Assembly: GCF_013394165.1 (NCBI RefSeq)
Contig: NZ_CP041330.1
Span: 2,782,501-2,846,500 of the forward strand
Length of the DNA stretch: 64,000 nucleotides
Direction of reading: 5' to 3'
Origin: Pseudoalteromonas sp. Scap06
Lineage (GTDB): Bacteria > Pseudomonadota > Gammaproteobacteria > Enterobacterales > Alteromonadaceae
Of the stretch, positions 26,896 through 37,072 are shown in pieces. The position numbers were made by a program, and so were the translations under genes. Under the pieces are notes generated by a model. That model saw only the letters and a program-made list of their open reading frames with translations. It did no database searches and was not told the origin of the DNA. How positions within the stretch are numbered: the stretch's first letter is position 1; every line of letters starts with the position of its first letter.

Positions 26896-27795
26896 CTATT
26901 GGGCGCTAATTTGATTGCGCCCTGACTTTTTAGCATTATATAAACCTGAGTCAGCCTCTTCTAATAACGCTTTCTCGGTGTATGCTTGACTGCTCTCACT
27001 TGAGGCAATTCCAATACTAATAGTAATGTGTGAAGCATTTAAAGATGCGTTGTGTTCTATATTCAAGTCATTAATAGCTTTGCGTAATTTATTAGCAAAC
27101 GCAATAGCGCCTTGCTGATTGGTTTCTGGTAATACTGCAACAAACTCTTCACCACCATAACGGGCAACAAAATCACTGCCACGTTCACATTGCGCCACTA
27201 ATGTTTGCGCCACTGCTTTTAAACACTCATCGCCAGCACGATGACCGTAGTAGTCGTTATAGCGCTTAAAGTGATCAATATCGATAAGCAGTACACACAT
27301 GGAGGAATTATTACGCTTACTTCTTCGCCACTCTCGTTCTAAGTTTTCATCTAAATAACGTCTGTTAGGTATTTCTGTTAAACCATCAATAGACGCAAGC
27401 ATTTCTAATAAATCGTTTTTTTGCTTAATGAGTAATTGATTACGCACACGCACTTTAACAATAGAGGCATAAAATGGCTTAACAATGTAATCCATTGCGC
27501 CTAACTCTAAGCCTTTTGCTTCGTCTTCATGAGAGCTATTCGCTGAGATAAAAATAATGGGGATTGTATGGCTTAGGCTGCTTTCTTTAAGCTCCACCAG
27601 CACGTCGTAACCATTCATGCCTGGCATAATAATGTCTAAAATAATTAAGTCTACTTGTGTGTGCTTAACAAATACCAACGCCTCTTCACCACTAGCCACT
27701 AAGTAAACCTCATGCTCGTCACTTAGGGTTTTTTCTAAAATGATTCGGTTAAGCGCATCGTCATCTACAATTAATATTTTTGCTTTATTTATCAT
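26896..27795 (-). CDS. Response regulator with diguanylate cyclase output (REC-GGDEF)
   Basis: A 299-residue protein: N-terminal receiver (ILIVDDDALNR; phospho-acceptor Asp in LIILDIIMPGMNG; conserved Lys in YIVKPF) and a C-terminal GGDEF domain with an intact RYGGEEF signature and an RGSD inhibitory site five residues before. It should make c-di-GMP under phosphorylation control. Its start overlaps the end of the upstream hybrid kinase by 11 bp, so the two are translationally coupled and probably form a cognate pair. Confidence 0.95.
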   Translation of the reverse strand: MINKAKILIVDDDALNRIILEKTLSDEHEVYLVASGEEALVFVKHTQVDLIILDIIMPGMNGYDVLVELKESSLSHTIPIIFISANSSHEDEAKGLELGAMDYIVKPFYASIVKVRVRNQLLIKQKNDLLEMLASIDGLTEIPNRRYLDENLEREWRRSKRNNSSMCVLLIDIDHFKRYNDYYGHRAGDECLKAVAQTLVAQCERGSDFVARYGGEEFVAVLPETNQQGAIAFANKLRKAINDLNIEHNASLNASHITISIGIASSESSQAYTEKALLEEADSGLYNAKKSGRNQISAQ

Positions 27796-30700
27796 TGCTT
27801 ACATCTAAACTTTTTATATAAATTTGCACTTGCTCTAACTGTATTATTAATTCTTTAATTGCAGCTGCGGCGTGCTCGCCGCCCGCTTTTAATACCTGCT
27901 CAGTGTGTTGAGCACACAATAATAATCGGTTAAAACCTAAATTTCCTGCTATCCCTTTTAAACTATGCACTAAGCGTACCATTTCAATACTAGGGTTGTT
28001 GTTTTGAAGCTCAGCTGAATATGACTCACTTAATGTCGCTAACTTGTCTAACATACTGTGCAGTACAGAGTGATCATCGTCAAACTGAGACAAAGCAAAG
28101 GCTTTATCGAAAAAACATGGCGTAGCGATGCCAAGGCTTGCGATTGCTGTAAATAAAACTGGCGCAACCACAGGCTTAGTTAAATGTTTATTCATCCCAC
28201 CATTGAGTGAGCGCGAAATGTCGGCTGGTTCACTATGCGCGGTTAATGCAAAAATAGGTAATTGCTGAGCGTCAAACTGTTGGCGTATTATTTCAGTCGC
28301 TTGATAGCCATCAATTTTGGGCATTTGAATATCCATTAAGACTAAGTCGGGGCGTAAGCTACTTACCAATTCAATCCCTTTTTGCGGGTCATTGATCGTA
28401 ACAACATTTACTCCAGCTTGACTCAAAATACTGCTAATAATATCGAGGTTCAATGGATTATCGTCTATCGCTAACACTAATATTCCTGAGACTGTATCAC
28501 GCGGTTTTTGTGCTTTGTTTTCAATTGCCTTCACTATTTTTTGCGAGCTCAAATTAAGTAATCGCTGTGCAAGTGCGCTTGAGGGTAAGAACTGGGTAAT
28601 AAGGGAATCATTTATTGGTGGCTGTTCGTCTTGATTATCTGTAATAACAACAATCGAAATAGCAGCTGTACGCAGTGTTGCTTTTATTTTTGGTGTTAAA
28701 AAGGCCGACAGCTCACACGCATCAATGATTATTGTGTGCGCTTGCAGCAAATATTCTGGTTCAGCGATTACCCTATTAAGCGTTTGGTTATTAATAACAG
28801 GATACGCTTTAATTACTTGATTAAGTAACGTACTTTTAGCGCTAGTAATTACTAATAACTTATTTTCATCACGAGTAACTTTGTTGGTATCGGTCGCTAA
28901 ATCGAGCGTAAAGTAAAAATAGCAACCTTGTCCTTTATCGCTATCAAGTGAAATTTCCCCGCCCATTAATGCCACACTGTGTTTTACTATTGCCAGCCCT
29001 AAACCTACTCCTTGATGCTGACGAGTGGATGACTCATCGCCTTGGGTGAAGGCATCAAATAAACGGCGTTGATCGGCTTGAGCAATCCCCTCACCTGTAT
29101 CTATAACCCCAAAACAGATACGCTGCAACTCATTACGGCTACTTGGCTGTAACTGCATTTTTAATGTCACGTTGCCTGTAGGAGTAAATTTAACAGCATT
29201 GGTTAATAAGTTACCTAACACTTGTTGCAAACGAATGGAGTCGCCAACTAAAAAAGGGGAAATATGTGGGTCAATATCAACTTTTAGCTGTATCTGCTTT
29301 GCTTGGCATAAAGGCAAAATTAAGCTTTCGCAGGTATCAATCAAATCAACTAGGCATAAAGGCGCTAATTGCAGCGTTGCTTCATTACTTTCAACACGCG
29401 CAAAATCAAGCATACTATTAAGCATTTGTAATAAATTATTGGCTGCATACGTCGCTTGGCTGGTCAGTTGCACTTGTCGCTGCGTTAATCCATGCTCTAC
29501 TAACATGTCTAATAGCCCTAGTATGGCATTGAGAGGAGTACGTATTTCGTGGCTCAAATTAGCAATAAAGCGACTTTTAGCCAAGGTGGCTCGCTCTGCA
29601 TCATCTTTGGCTTTCGTAAGCTCAGTAACATCTTGAATATGAATAACATAATATAGCGGCTGAGCATTCTCATTCCAAATTAATGACATACTCAACTGCA
29701 ACCAAGCATTTAATTGAGTGTGCGCAAAAGTTAAATGAAACACCTGTTTTTTGTTGTGCAGTAGTTGCTGCAGCAAGGCTTCGAGTTCTTGCCACTGCGT
29801 GTCACTAAATAGTGTATCAAACGGGGTATCTGTTAATTGATGATGTTTGGTAAACAGTTTTCGCGCGGCTTTATTAACCTGTAAAATAGCGTACTCAAGT
29901 GAAAGTAAAAACACCCCATTAGCAGCAAATTCAATGGCACTTCTAAATTTAGATTCCGACTCTTTTAATGCATATAGAGTATGTTGCTGCGCAGTAATAT
30001 CGCGACCAATTCCCATTGTGCCTAGCAATTGGCGCTGTTCATCATAAAACGGAGCAATCGTTAACTGATAAGTTTGCTTAGCAACGTCTATACGCTGCTG
30101 AATTTGCATTTTATGCTGTAATGCTTGCTGCTCCAGCCGCTGGATTTGCTCGTAGCTGCGACTAATGCTATGCATATTTTGACCAATAAGTTCGCTTTGG
30201 CTCTTACCTATAAACTGCTCAAATGCTTTATTACAACCTAAAAAGGTGCCGTCTGTATTTTTAAAATATATAAAGTCAGGCACGCTGTTAAGTACTGTAT
30301 TTAGCAGGGCTAAATGCCGCTCTTTTGCTTGGTCGCTATGTTTTAATTTTTCAGATTTGAGCTGCACCTGCTCATCTAACTTTTTATTAGCATTTTGCAA
30401 TGAAATAACTAAACGTTCATTTTTCGCAAAAATAGCTTTCACCCTAGCAAACCAAGGTTGCCAATTTAATGGTATTTTGTAATTTAAATATCCCGAGTTG
30501 TCATCGTTATGATGTTCTAAGTAACGCATTAGCTCTGTCATAGGTCTGATAAATATACGCTTGCTTAACCAAAAAAAGACATAAAACATCAAGCATAAAA
30601 ATAACGCTAATGAAATAAACTCCAACACCACTTCTTGCACAAGGCTGCTGGTCAGCATTTGCTCATCAGCAAGAAACCCTAAATGAATCGGGCTCTGATC

Positions 30701-31558
30701 TGAGGGTTGAATTAAAAAAAGCAGTTCAGACAGGGTTGTACGCTTTGGTGAGCGCGTATTAATTTGAGGCCAGTATGTCGAAAAATTTATTGCTTGGTTA
30801 ATTGACTGCTGTGAACTGGCAATAATTTGATTTGCTTGATTAATAAAAACATACTCACCTTGCTTAGAGGTGATTTTGTTTAACCAGCCAGAGATGGCCT
30901 GCAAGTCATAAATTAAAATAATATAATCAGATGAATTTCGCTCACGCTGACGGCCAATCGCAAAATATGCTTTATTACCCAGATTAATGACTGCACTCGA
31001 AGCCAATTTGGCTGCTGACGGTAAGGGTTTAAAGTCGCCATTCAATAGCGGGATAAATATATTATTTTGAGTATTGTCGCGCCGAGTTAAGTATGCAAAC
31101 CCACGTTCATCAACATACGCAACAGAATGCACAGATGAAAGCAGCGCTAAGGTGGTATTAAAAGAGGGTGCAAGCGATATTACCTGCTGCCACTGTAACA
31201 GTGCCGACTCAGAAGAACTAAACTGGCCTTTACCTGCAATTTCACCGTTTAAATGTTCAAATTGGCGATAATAATAATGCTCATATTGGTTAATGTTTTC
31301 TGTAAGATTATAATTTTCTACAAGAAAAGTTTGCTTGTTATACATAACAAACATTGCATCAACCAAGTCCCCCATTGCTTGCATATCATGATCAAGCTGC
31401 GCAGATAATGCATTAAAATCAGTGGTCTTTTTTGTTATTGCACGTTCCATTTTTATATTATAAAAATGCAAACACAAAAAAGAGGCCACTAACAAAGGCA
31501 GTGCTAGCGCCACAAAAACAGAGCGATGATAATGTTCTAACGGCAAAAATTTCAACAA
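27785..31558 (-). CDS. Hybrid sensor histidine kinase (PAS-HisKA-HATPase-REC-Hpt)
   Basis: A 1257-residue inner-membrane kinase. Transmembrane helices near residues 13-32 and 305-330 enclose a periplasmic sensor domain; then come a coiled coil, two PAS domains, HisKA with the phospho-His in NLSHEIRTPLN (near 670), HATPase_c (GVGLGLAIVKH), a degenerate receiver-like segment (~900-1020), a functional receiver with Asp in LVLMDIQMPKIDG (near 1075), and an Hpt domain with His in VHSLKG (near 1197). The start is TTG at 31558 by the longest supported frame. It is coupled to the downstream REC-GGDEF regulator, suggesting a phosphorelay that ends in c-di-GMP. Confidence 0.93.
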   Translation of the reverse strand: MLKFLPLEHYHRSVFVALALPLLVASFLCLHFYNIKMERAITKKTTDFNALSAQLDHDMQAMGDLVDAMFVMYNKQTFLVENYNLTENINQYEHYYYRQFEHLNGEIAGKGQFSSSESALLQWQQVISLAPSFNTTLALLSSVHSVAYVDERGFAYLTRRDNTQNNIFIPLLNGDFKPLPSAAKLASSAVINLGNKAYFAIGRQRERNSSDYIILIYDLQAISGWLNKITSKQGEYVFINQANQIIASSQQSINQAINFSTYWPQINTRSPKRTTLSELLFLIQPSDQSPIHLGFLADEQMLTSSLVQEVVLEFISLALFLCLMFYVFFWLSKRIFIRPMTELMRYLEHHNDDNSGYLNYKIPLNWQPWFARVKAIFAKNERLVISLQNANKKLDEQVQLKSEKLKHSDQAKERHLALLNTVLNSVPDFIYFKNTDGTFLGCNKAFEQFIGKSQSELIGQNMHSISRSYEQIQRLEQQALQHKMQIQQRIDVAKQTYQLTIAPFYDEQRQLLGTMGIGRDITAQQHTLYALKESESKFRSAIEFAANGVFLLSLEYAILQVNKAARKLFTKHHQLTDTPFDTLFSDTQWQELEALLQQLLHNKKQVFHLTFAHTQLNAWLQLSMSLIWNENAQPLYYVIHIQDVTELTKAKDDAERATLAKSRFIANLSHEIRTPLNAILGLLDMLVEHGLTQRQVQLTSQATYAANNLLQMLNSMLDFARVESNEATLQLAPLCLVDLIDTCESLILPLCQAKQIQLKVDIDPHISPFLVGDSIRLQQVLGNLLTNAVKFTPTGNVTLKMQLQPSSRNELQRICFGVIDTGEGIAQADQRRLFDAFTQGDESSTRQHQGVGLGLAIVKHSVALMGGEISLDSDKGQGCYFYFTLDLATDTNKVTRDENKLLVITSAKSTLLNQVIKAYPVINNQTLNRVIAEPEYLLQAHTIIIDACELSAFLTPKIKATLRTAAISIVVITDNQDEQPPINDSLITQFLPSSALAQRLLNLSSQKIVKAIENKAQKPRDTVSGILVLAIDDNPLNLDIISSILSQAGVNVVTINDPQKGIELVSSLRPDLVLMDIQMPKIDGYQATEIIRQQFDAQQLPIFALTAHSEPADISRSLNGGMNKHLTKPVVAPVLFTAIASLGIATPCFFDKAFALSQFDDDHSVLHSMLDKLATLSESYSAELQNNNPSIEMVRLVHSLKGIAGNLGFNRLLLCAQHTEQVLKAGGEHAAAAIKELIIQLEQVQIYIKSLDVSNDK

Positions 31559-31621
31559 GTTACCTAATTATTGGCTCAAAAATCAAACTGTAGACTATCG
31601 AGCCAAGATGTTAAGCGCAAG

Positions 31622-33013
31622 TTATAAATTCTCCTCGGCAAATGACGCTAGTCGACTTCTTACTACACCATTAAGATTAACAGTAGCGCCGCCTTCAAAG
31701 TGCTTAAATCGCTCCACAATATAGGTAAGTCCAGAGGTAACAGCGGTTAAATAGTTACTGTCTATTTGTGCTAAATTTCCGGTACAAATAAGTTTAGTTC
31801 CTTCACCACAACGGGTAATAATGGTTTTGAGCTGAGAAGCCGTTAAGTTTTGGCTTTCATCTAAAATCACCACCGCATTTTGAATACTTCGCCCACGCAT
31901 GAAGTTCACCGATTTAAACTGAACATTGGCTTTTTCCATAATGTAATTACGGCTTGAAACAGGGTTCTCATCTCCTTTATGCAGCACCTCTAAGGTATCG
32001 GTTATGGCAGCCAGCCAAGGCGCCATTTTCTCTTCCTCGGTGCCAGGTAAAAAGCCAATCGATTCGGCAATTTCAGGGGTGTTTCGGGTTACAATCACTT
32101 TATCGTAAACACCTTTTTCAATCACCATTTCCAGTGCACATGCAAGCGCCAGTAAGGTTTTACCACACCCCGCAGGGCCGGTTAAAATAACAAGTTCAAT
32201 AGAGGTATCGAGCAGTGCATCTAGTGCCATTGCTTGGTAAATATTTTTTGGCTTTATTCCCCAAGCACTTTGATGCATTAGTCGCTCTGCTCCAATATCT
32301 TTAATGGTAATATGCTCACCATCGTAAGATTTGACTCTAGCGGCAAACTGATCGCCATCATCAAGTAAATACTCATTACAAAACACATCTGGGATTAAAT
32401 CTTTAGGGATATGATGGACTGTTTCACGCCCGTGTTGCTCAGTGTTACACTCGCCAACATGCTGCCAAAAATCACCAGTAATTTTTTTATAGCCGCTGGT
32501 AAGTAAGGCGATATCGTCAATAAGCTGATCGGTACGGTAATCTTCAACATATTTAAGCCCCGCCCCTTTGGCTTTTAAGCGCATGTTGATATCTTTAGTA
32601 ACCAGTATGACTTTTTTATCACTGTGCTGATTTTGTAAGTGCACCGCGCAATTAATAATGCGGTGGTCGTTTTCATTGCCCGGTAAGCCGGAAATAGAAT
32701 CGGCAAATAAATGGTCATTTACAATCAGTAAGCTTCCCGTTAATCCGCCTTGTTTATTACTTGGTAGCGCAACCCCTTGTAACATTTGCTCGGGAGAGGC
32801 CTGGCTGAGCACTCCATCAAGTCCACGAATGGCCACTCGGGCATCGCGACTTACATCGTGTTTTCTGTCTTTAATGTGATCAAGCTCTTCTAATACCGTC
32901 ATTGGAATAACCACTTGGTGTTCTTGAAATGACAAATACGCGAGGGGTTCATGAAGCAATACATTGGTATCTAGCACATACATTTTACTATCAAGGTTCG
33001 AAGCTTTTTCCAT
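31622..33013 (-). CDS. PhoH family protein with N-terminal PIN domain
   Basis: A 463-residue PIN-PhoH fusion of the PhoH2/YlaK type. The N-terminal PIN-type RNase domain (YVLDTNVLLHEP, VLEELDHIKD, VTKDINMRLKA) is followed by a PhoH ATPase/helicase-like domain with Walker A TGPAGCGKTLLA near residue 280 and Walker B AVVILDESQNLT. Such fusions have RNA-unwinding and RNase activity in studied homologues. It starts at 33013 with an AAGGAA ribosome-binding site. It is divergent from rapA. Confidence 0.93.
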   Translation of the reverse strand: MEKASNLDSKMYVLDTNVLLHEPLAYLSFQEHQVVIPMTVLEELDHIKDRKHDVSRDARVAIRGLDGVLSQASPEQMLQGVALPSNKQGGLTGSLLIVNDHLFADSISGLPGNENDHRIINCAVHLQNQHSDKKVILVTKDINMRLKAKGAGLKYVEDYRTDQLIDDIALLTSGYKKITGDFWQHVGECNTEQHGRETVHHIPKDLIPDVFCNEYLLDDGDQFAARVKSYDGEHITIKDIGAERLMHQSAWGIKPKNIYQAMALDALLDTSIELVILTGPAGCGKTLLALACALEMVIEKGVYDKVIVTRNTPEIAESIGFLPGTEEEKMAPWLAAITDTLEVLHKGDENPVSSRNYIMEKANVQFKSVNFMRGRSIQNAVVILDESQNLTASQLKTIITRCGEGTKLICTGNLAQIDSNYLTAVTSGLTYIVERFKHFEGGATVNLNGVVRSRLASFAEENL

Positions 33014-33311
33014 AGCACTTTCCTTACGTTTTATGATTTTTATGCTATACCCAATAAACTAATCAGTGTGACTAATAAACTTGATTAATTACTTAGGTAT
33101 AATTTGAGTTTAGTCTATTTGTCATAAAAGTCTGTTTTATGACAAATATCATTTAGTTTGAATTTCCTACAAAATCGGCGCACTAATCAGTGCTTATAGA
33201 TAGGAATAATTCACACTTATAAAATTAATTAAAAGTCAGGCAAATAGCGCCTTGCAGTGGTGTTATCTAACAGGTAACATAGCCGCCTTTTTCTTCATAG
33301 ACGAGACATAC

Positions 33312-36206
33312 ATGAATTTTTCCTTAGGTCAGCGTTGGATCAGTGATACAGAGTCAGATTTAGGATTGGGCACCGTTGTTGCCATTGATGGCCGCCAGGT
33401 CAGCATTTTATTTCCTGCCAGTGGTGAAAACCGTGTTTATTCTTCTGCAGAAGCTCCGGTAACCCGCGTAGCATTTAATCCTGGTGATGTGATCCGAAGC
33501 GTTGAGGAGTGGGAATTACAAGTTGAGTCAATTGAAGTACAAGGCGAATTACTGTGCTATCACGGTGAACGTATTGATAACGGTGAAAAAGTACAATTAA
33601 AAGAGACCTTTTTAGACCATTTTATTAAATTTAATAAACCACAAGACCGTTTATTTGCAGGCCAAGTAGACCGCTTTGATCGATACACTTTGCGCTACCA
33701 AACTTGGTTACACCAATTTGAACGCCAACAGTCACCTATTAAAGGTTTAATTGGCCAACGTGCCAACCTTATTCCGCATCAGCTTTATATTGCCCAAGAA
33801 GTAGGTAAACGTTTTGCGCCACGTGTACTACTTTCTGATGAAGTAGGTTTGGGTAAAACCATCGAAGCTGGCATGATTTTACACCAACAAATTATTACTG
33901 GTCGCGCCAGCCGTGTGCTCATTGTGGTACCTGAGAACTTGCAGCACCAATGGTTAGTAGAAATGCTACGCCGTTTTAATTTACGTTTTTCTATTTTTGA
34001 TGAAGAGCGCTGCGACGAAGCGTTTGCTGATTCACCTAACGTATTTGATACCGAGCAACTGGTGCTTACCAGCCTTGAGTTTTTAACTAAGAAAAAACGT
34101 TGGTTTGAACAATCTACGTTGGCCGACTGGGACTTATTAGTCATTGATGAAGCCCATCATTTAAGCATTAACAACAATAAACCTAGTGCCGAATACCAAC
34201 GTATGGCTGAGCTGAGTCAAGACATTCCGGGGCTAATTTTATTAACAGCAACGCCAGACCAACTGGGTCATCGTAGCCACTTTGCACGCTTACAACTGCT
34301 CGACCCAGATCGCTTTTACGACTACGACGTATTTAAAGAAGAAGAAGCAAACTACAAAGATGTAGCCGAAGCTGCTAACCAACTACTGCAAGAGCAATCA
34401 TTAGATGATAACGCTAAAGCAACCTTGATTGAGCTATTAAAAGAAACGGATATCACCGATATTCTTGAAACAGCACAACAAGGCGACCTTGAAGCACGTA
34501 AAGAAATTTTAAATATGCTTTTAGACCGTCACGGTACTGGCCGCATCTTATTTAGAAATAGTCGCAGTGGTATTGATGGTTACCCAAGTCGTAAATTACA
34601 CGCCTACCCTATGGCTTTACCTAAGCAATACAAAACAGCAATGACTGTACTAGGTAATATGAGCGGCATTCAAAATGCTGAACTCAGTGCACAGCGTGCA
34701 CTTTTCCCTGAAAAAATATTTCAAGAGTTTGAAGGTGAAAGCGCCAGTTGGGGTTTATTTGACCCGCGTGTAGATTGGCTGATCGAAACGCTAAAAACTC
34801 TCAAACGTGAAAAAGTATTACTCATTTGTGCTAAAGCCGAAACCGCAATCAGCCTTGAGCAAATATTACGTGAACGCGAAGCAATTAAAGCCTCGGTTTT
34901 CCACGAGGGCATGTCGATAATTGAACGAGACCGCGCCGCGGCGTTCTTTGCCGATGAATACGATAATGCTCAAATATTATTGTGTTCTGAAATTGGTTCA
35001 GAAGGCCGTAACTTCCAATTCTCACATCATTTAGTGTTGTTTGATTTACCGCTCAACCCAGATTTACTTGAGCAACGAATTGGTCGCTTAGACCGCATAG
35101 GACAAACACAAGATGTGAACATTCATGTGCCTTACTTTGAAAATACGGCACAGGAAGTGTTATTACGTTGGTACAACGAAGGCCTAGATGCATTTGAAAG
35201 CACTTCAACCACAGGACAGTTATTATATAAAGAATTTAGCGAAGACTTACTTGAATATATTGCAGCTCATAATTGTGACGAAGATGAGCTAGACCCATTG
35301 CTTGAGCAAGTAGCACAAAAGAATGCAGTATTACGTAAGCAAATGGAAAGTGGCCGAGATCGCCTACTAGAACTGCATTCATCAGGGCAAGGCGCTGCTG
35401 ATTCACTCGTAGCTGACATTGAAAAACTCGATAATCAGTTTGAGCTACCAAGTTACATGATCAATGTGTTCGACACCTTTGGCGTAAGCCAAGAAGATAA
35501 AGGTGAAAACACTATTATTTTAAAACCCACTGAGCATATGCTTAATGCCTCATTCCCTGCTTTAAAAGAAGATGGCATGACGGTAACATTTGACCGTGAT
35601 ACCGCTCTTTCGCAAGAAGATGTGCACTTTATCAGTTGGGATCACCCTATGGTGCAAGGCACTATGGACATGATTTGCGATGATGACTTTGGTAGTGCGT
35701 CAGTGGCGTTACTTAAAAACAAAAAGTTACCACCAGGAACATTCTTTGTTGAGCTAATCTTTGTTGCCGAGGCGATGGCACCAAAAGTACTGCAAGTGGG
35801 CCGCTTTTTACCGCCTACGCCTATTCGTATTTTACTCGATAAGAGCAGTAATAACTTAGGCGAAAACGTTGACTTTGATGGCTTTAATCAACAGTTATCT
35901 GCGGTAGGTCGCCAAACAGCAAGTAAATTAGCCGGTGCATTACAAAGTGCGGTTCATCCGATGATCAACACAGCAAAAGACATGGCGCAACAAAAGCTGG
36001 ATGTTATTCGTGCAGAGTCATTAGCTAAAATGCAAACATCGTTGAGTGAAGAGCAACAGCGTTTAGAGGCACTGAAACAAATAAACCCAAATATTCGCCA
36101 AGAAGAAATTACTTTTTACGACAAACAACGCAATGAGCTAACCGCACATATTGAAAAAGCGCAGTTAAAACTCGATGCAATTCGTTTAATTGTGGTTTCG
36201 CACTAG
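33312..36206 (+). CDS. rapA: RNA polymerase-associated SWI2/SNF2 ATPase RapA
   Basis: RNA-polymerase recycling factor with a Swi2/Snf2 ATPase. The 964-residue product begins FSLGQRWISDTESDLGLGT, the same as characterised RapA, which fixes the start at ATG 33312 (the frame runs on upstream to 33252 without similarity). Helicase motifs: LLSDEVGLGKTIEAGM (Walker A), VIDEAHHL (Walker B), LLTATP, and C-terminal motif IGRLDRIGQTQ. A C-terminal spacer and SWI/SNF-associated region completes the protein. It is followed by a strong terminator and rluA. Confidence 0.97.
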   Translation: MNFSLGQRWISDTESDLGLGTVVAIDGRQVSILFPASGENRVYSSAEAPVTRVAFNPGDVIRSVEEWELQVESIEVQGELLCYHGERIDNGEKVQLKETFLDHFIKFNKPQDRLFAGQVDRFDRYTLRYQTWLHQFERQQSPIKGLIGQRANLIPHQLYIAQEVGKRFAPRVLLSDEVGLGKTIEAGMILHQQIITGRASRVLIVVPENLQHQWLVEMLRRFNLRFSIFDEERCDEAFADSPNVFDTEQLVLTSLEFLTKKKRWFEQSTLADWDLLVIDEAHHLSINNNKPSAEYQRMAELSQDIPGLILLTATPDQLGHRSHFARLQLLDPDRFYDYDVFKEEEANYKDVAEAANQLLQEQSLDDNAKATLIELLKETDITDILETAQQGDLEARKEILNMLLDRHGTGRILFRNSRSGIDGYPSRKLHAYPMALPKQYKTAMTVLGNMSGIQNAELSAQRALFPEKIFQEFEGESASWGLFDPRVDWLIETLKTLKREKVLLICAKAETAISLEQILREREAIKASVFHEGMSIIERDRAAAFFADEYDNAQILLCSEIGSEGRNFQFSHHLVLFDLPLNPDLLEQRIGRLDRIGQTQDVNIHVPYFENTAQEVLLRWYNEGLDAFESTSTTGQLLYKEFSEDLLEYIAAHNCDEDELDPLLEQVAQKNAVLRKQMESGRDRLLELHSSGQGAADSLVADIEKLDNQFELPSYMINVFDTFGVSQEDKGENTIILKPTEHMLNASFPALKEDGMTVTFDRDTALSQEDVHFISWDHPMVQGTMDMICDDDFGSASVALLKNKKLPPGTFFVELIFVAEAMAPKVLQVGRFLPPTPIRILLDKSSNNLGENVDFDGFNQQLSAVGRQTASKLAGALQSAVHPMINTAKDMAQQKLDVIRAESLAKMQTSLSEEQQRLEALKQINPNIRQEEITFYDKQRNELTAHIEKAQLKLDAIRLIVVSH

Positions 36207-36255
36207 AGGATATAGCTGTCAGTCGTTAGTTAAAGGTCAACTAACGTGTGCATTG

Positions 36256-36285
36256 AAAAAGCGCGATATTTATATCGCGCTTTTT
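36256..36285 (+). terminator. Rho-independent terminator after rapA
   Basis: A 14 bp perfect stem (aaaaagcgcgatat / atatcgcgcttttt) with a two-base loop and terminal T-run, about 50 bp past the rapA stop. It could act bidirectionally. Confidence 0.92.
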
Positions 36286-36345
36286 ACTTGAGCCTTTGCG
36301 CTCGCTCCACTAAAATAGCGCACTTCAAAATCACTGAGGTCTGCC

Positions 36346-36999
36346 GTGTTAGTTAATTACAATCCCCCTATGAGCCCGTATTTAACTATACTGTTTCAAG
36401 ACGATGATTTACTTATTGTAAATAAGCCTAGCGAGTTACTCACCGTACCAGGTAAAGACCCAAAACATGCCGATAGCTTAATTAATCGCGTCAACCGTGT
36501 TTTTCCTACGGCTAAAATTGTTCACCGTTTAGATATGGCTACCTCAGGGATACTTTGCTTGGCAATGAACAAAGCCGCTCACCGCCATTTAAGTATGCAA
36601 TTTCAAGAGCGTGAAACGGCAAAGCGTTACATTGCGCGAGTTTATGGGCAACTTGAAAGTGAAACGGGCTCAGTTGACTTACCGCTTATTTGTGATTGGC
36701 CGAACCGTCCTAAGCAAATGGTTGATCACGACAATGGCAAGCCCTCGCTTACTCATTTTAAAGTGCTTAAGCGCGAAGCACAGGCAACCCGTGTAGAGCT
36801 TACTCCTATTACTGGGCGCTCCCACCAGCTGCGAGTACATATGCTAAGCTTAGGCCACCCTATTTTAGGCGATCGTTTATATGCCCACAAAGACGCACTT
36901 GCTGCGGCTCCTCGCCTACAGCTGCATGCACAAATGCTACAACTCAAACACCCTTTAACAGAGCAAGTACTTACTTTTGAAGCTGAACCCGAGTTTTAA
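36346..36999 (+). CDS. rluA: Dual-specificity rRNA/tRNA pseudouridine synthase RluA
   Basis: Makes pseudouridine at 23S rRNA 746 and tRNA position 32 in E. coli. In the 217 residues the catalytic Asp lies in VHRLDMATSGI, with conserved LICDWPNRPKQ and PITGRSHQLRVHML further on. The N-terminus VNYNPP matches RluA, placing the start at GTG 36346. The neighbour rapA on the same strand is also seen beside rluA in E. coli. Confidence 0.95.
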   Translation: MLVNYNPPMSPYLTILFQDDDLLIVNKPSELLTVPGKDPKHADSLINRVNRVFPTAKIVHRLDMATSGILCLAMNKAAHRHLSMQFQERETAKRYIARVYGQLESETGSVDLPLICDWPNRPKQMVDHDNGKPSLTHFKVLKREAQATRVELTPITGRSHQLRVHMLSLGHPILGDRLYAHKDALAAAPRLQLHAQMLQLKHPLTEQVLTFEAEPEF

Positions 37000-37072
37000 A
37001 TAAACACGCAAATAGCTAAACTTTTATAGCCTCGCGCCGATACCTAAATAATCTTTATTGTTTGGGTTCATT

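Noticed and set aside
29172..29636. 154-residue plus-strand frame inside the hybrid kinase gene
   Set aside because: It is antisense to the HisKA/HATPase coding sequence with no ribosome-binding site or family resemblance.
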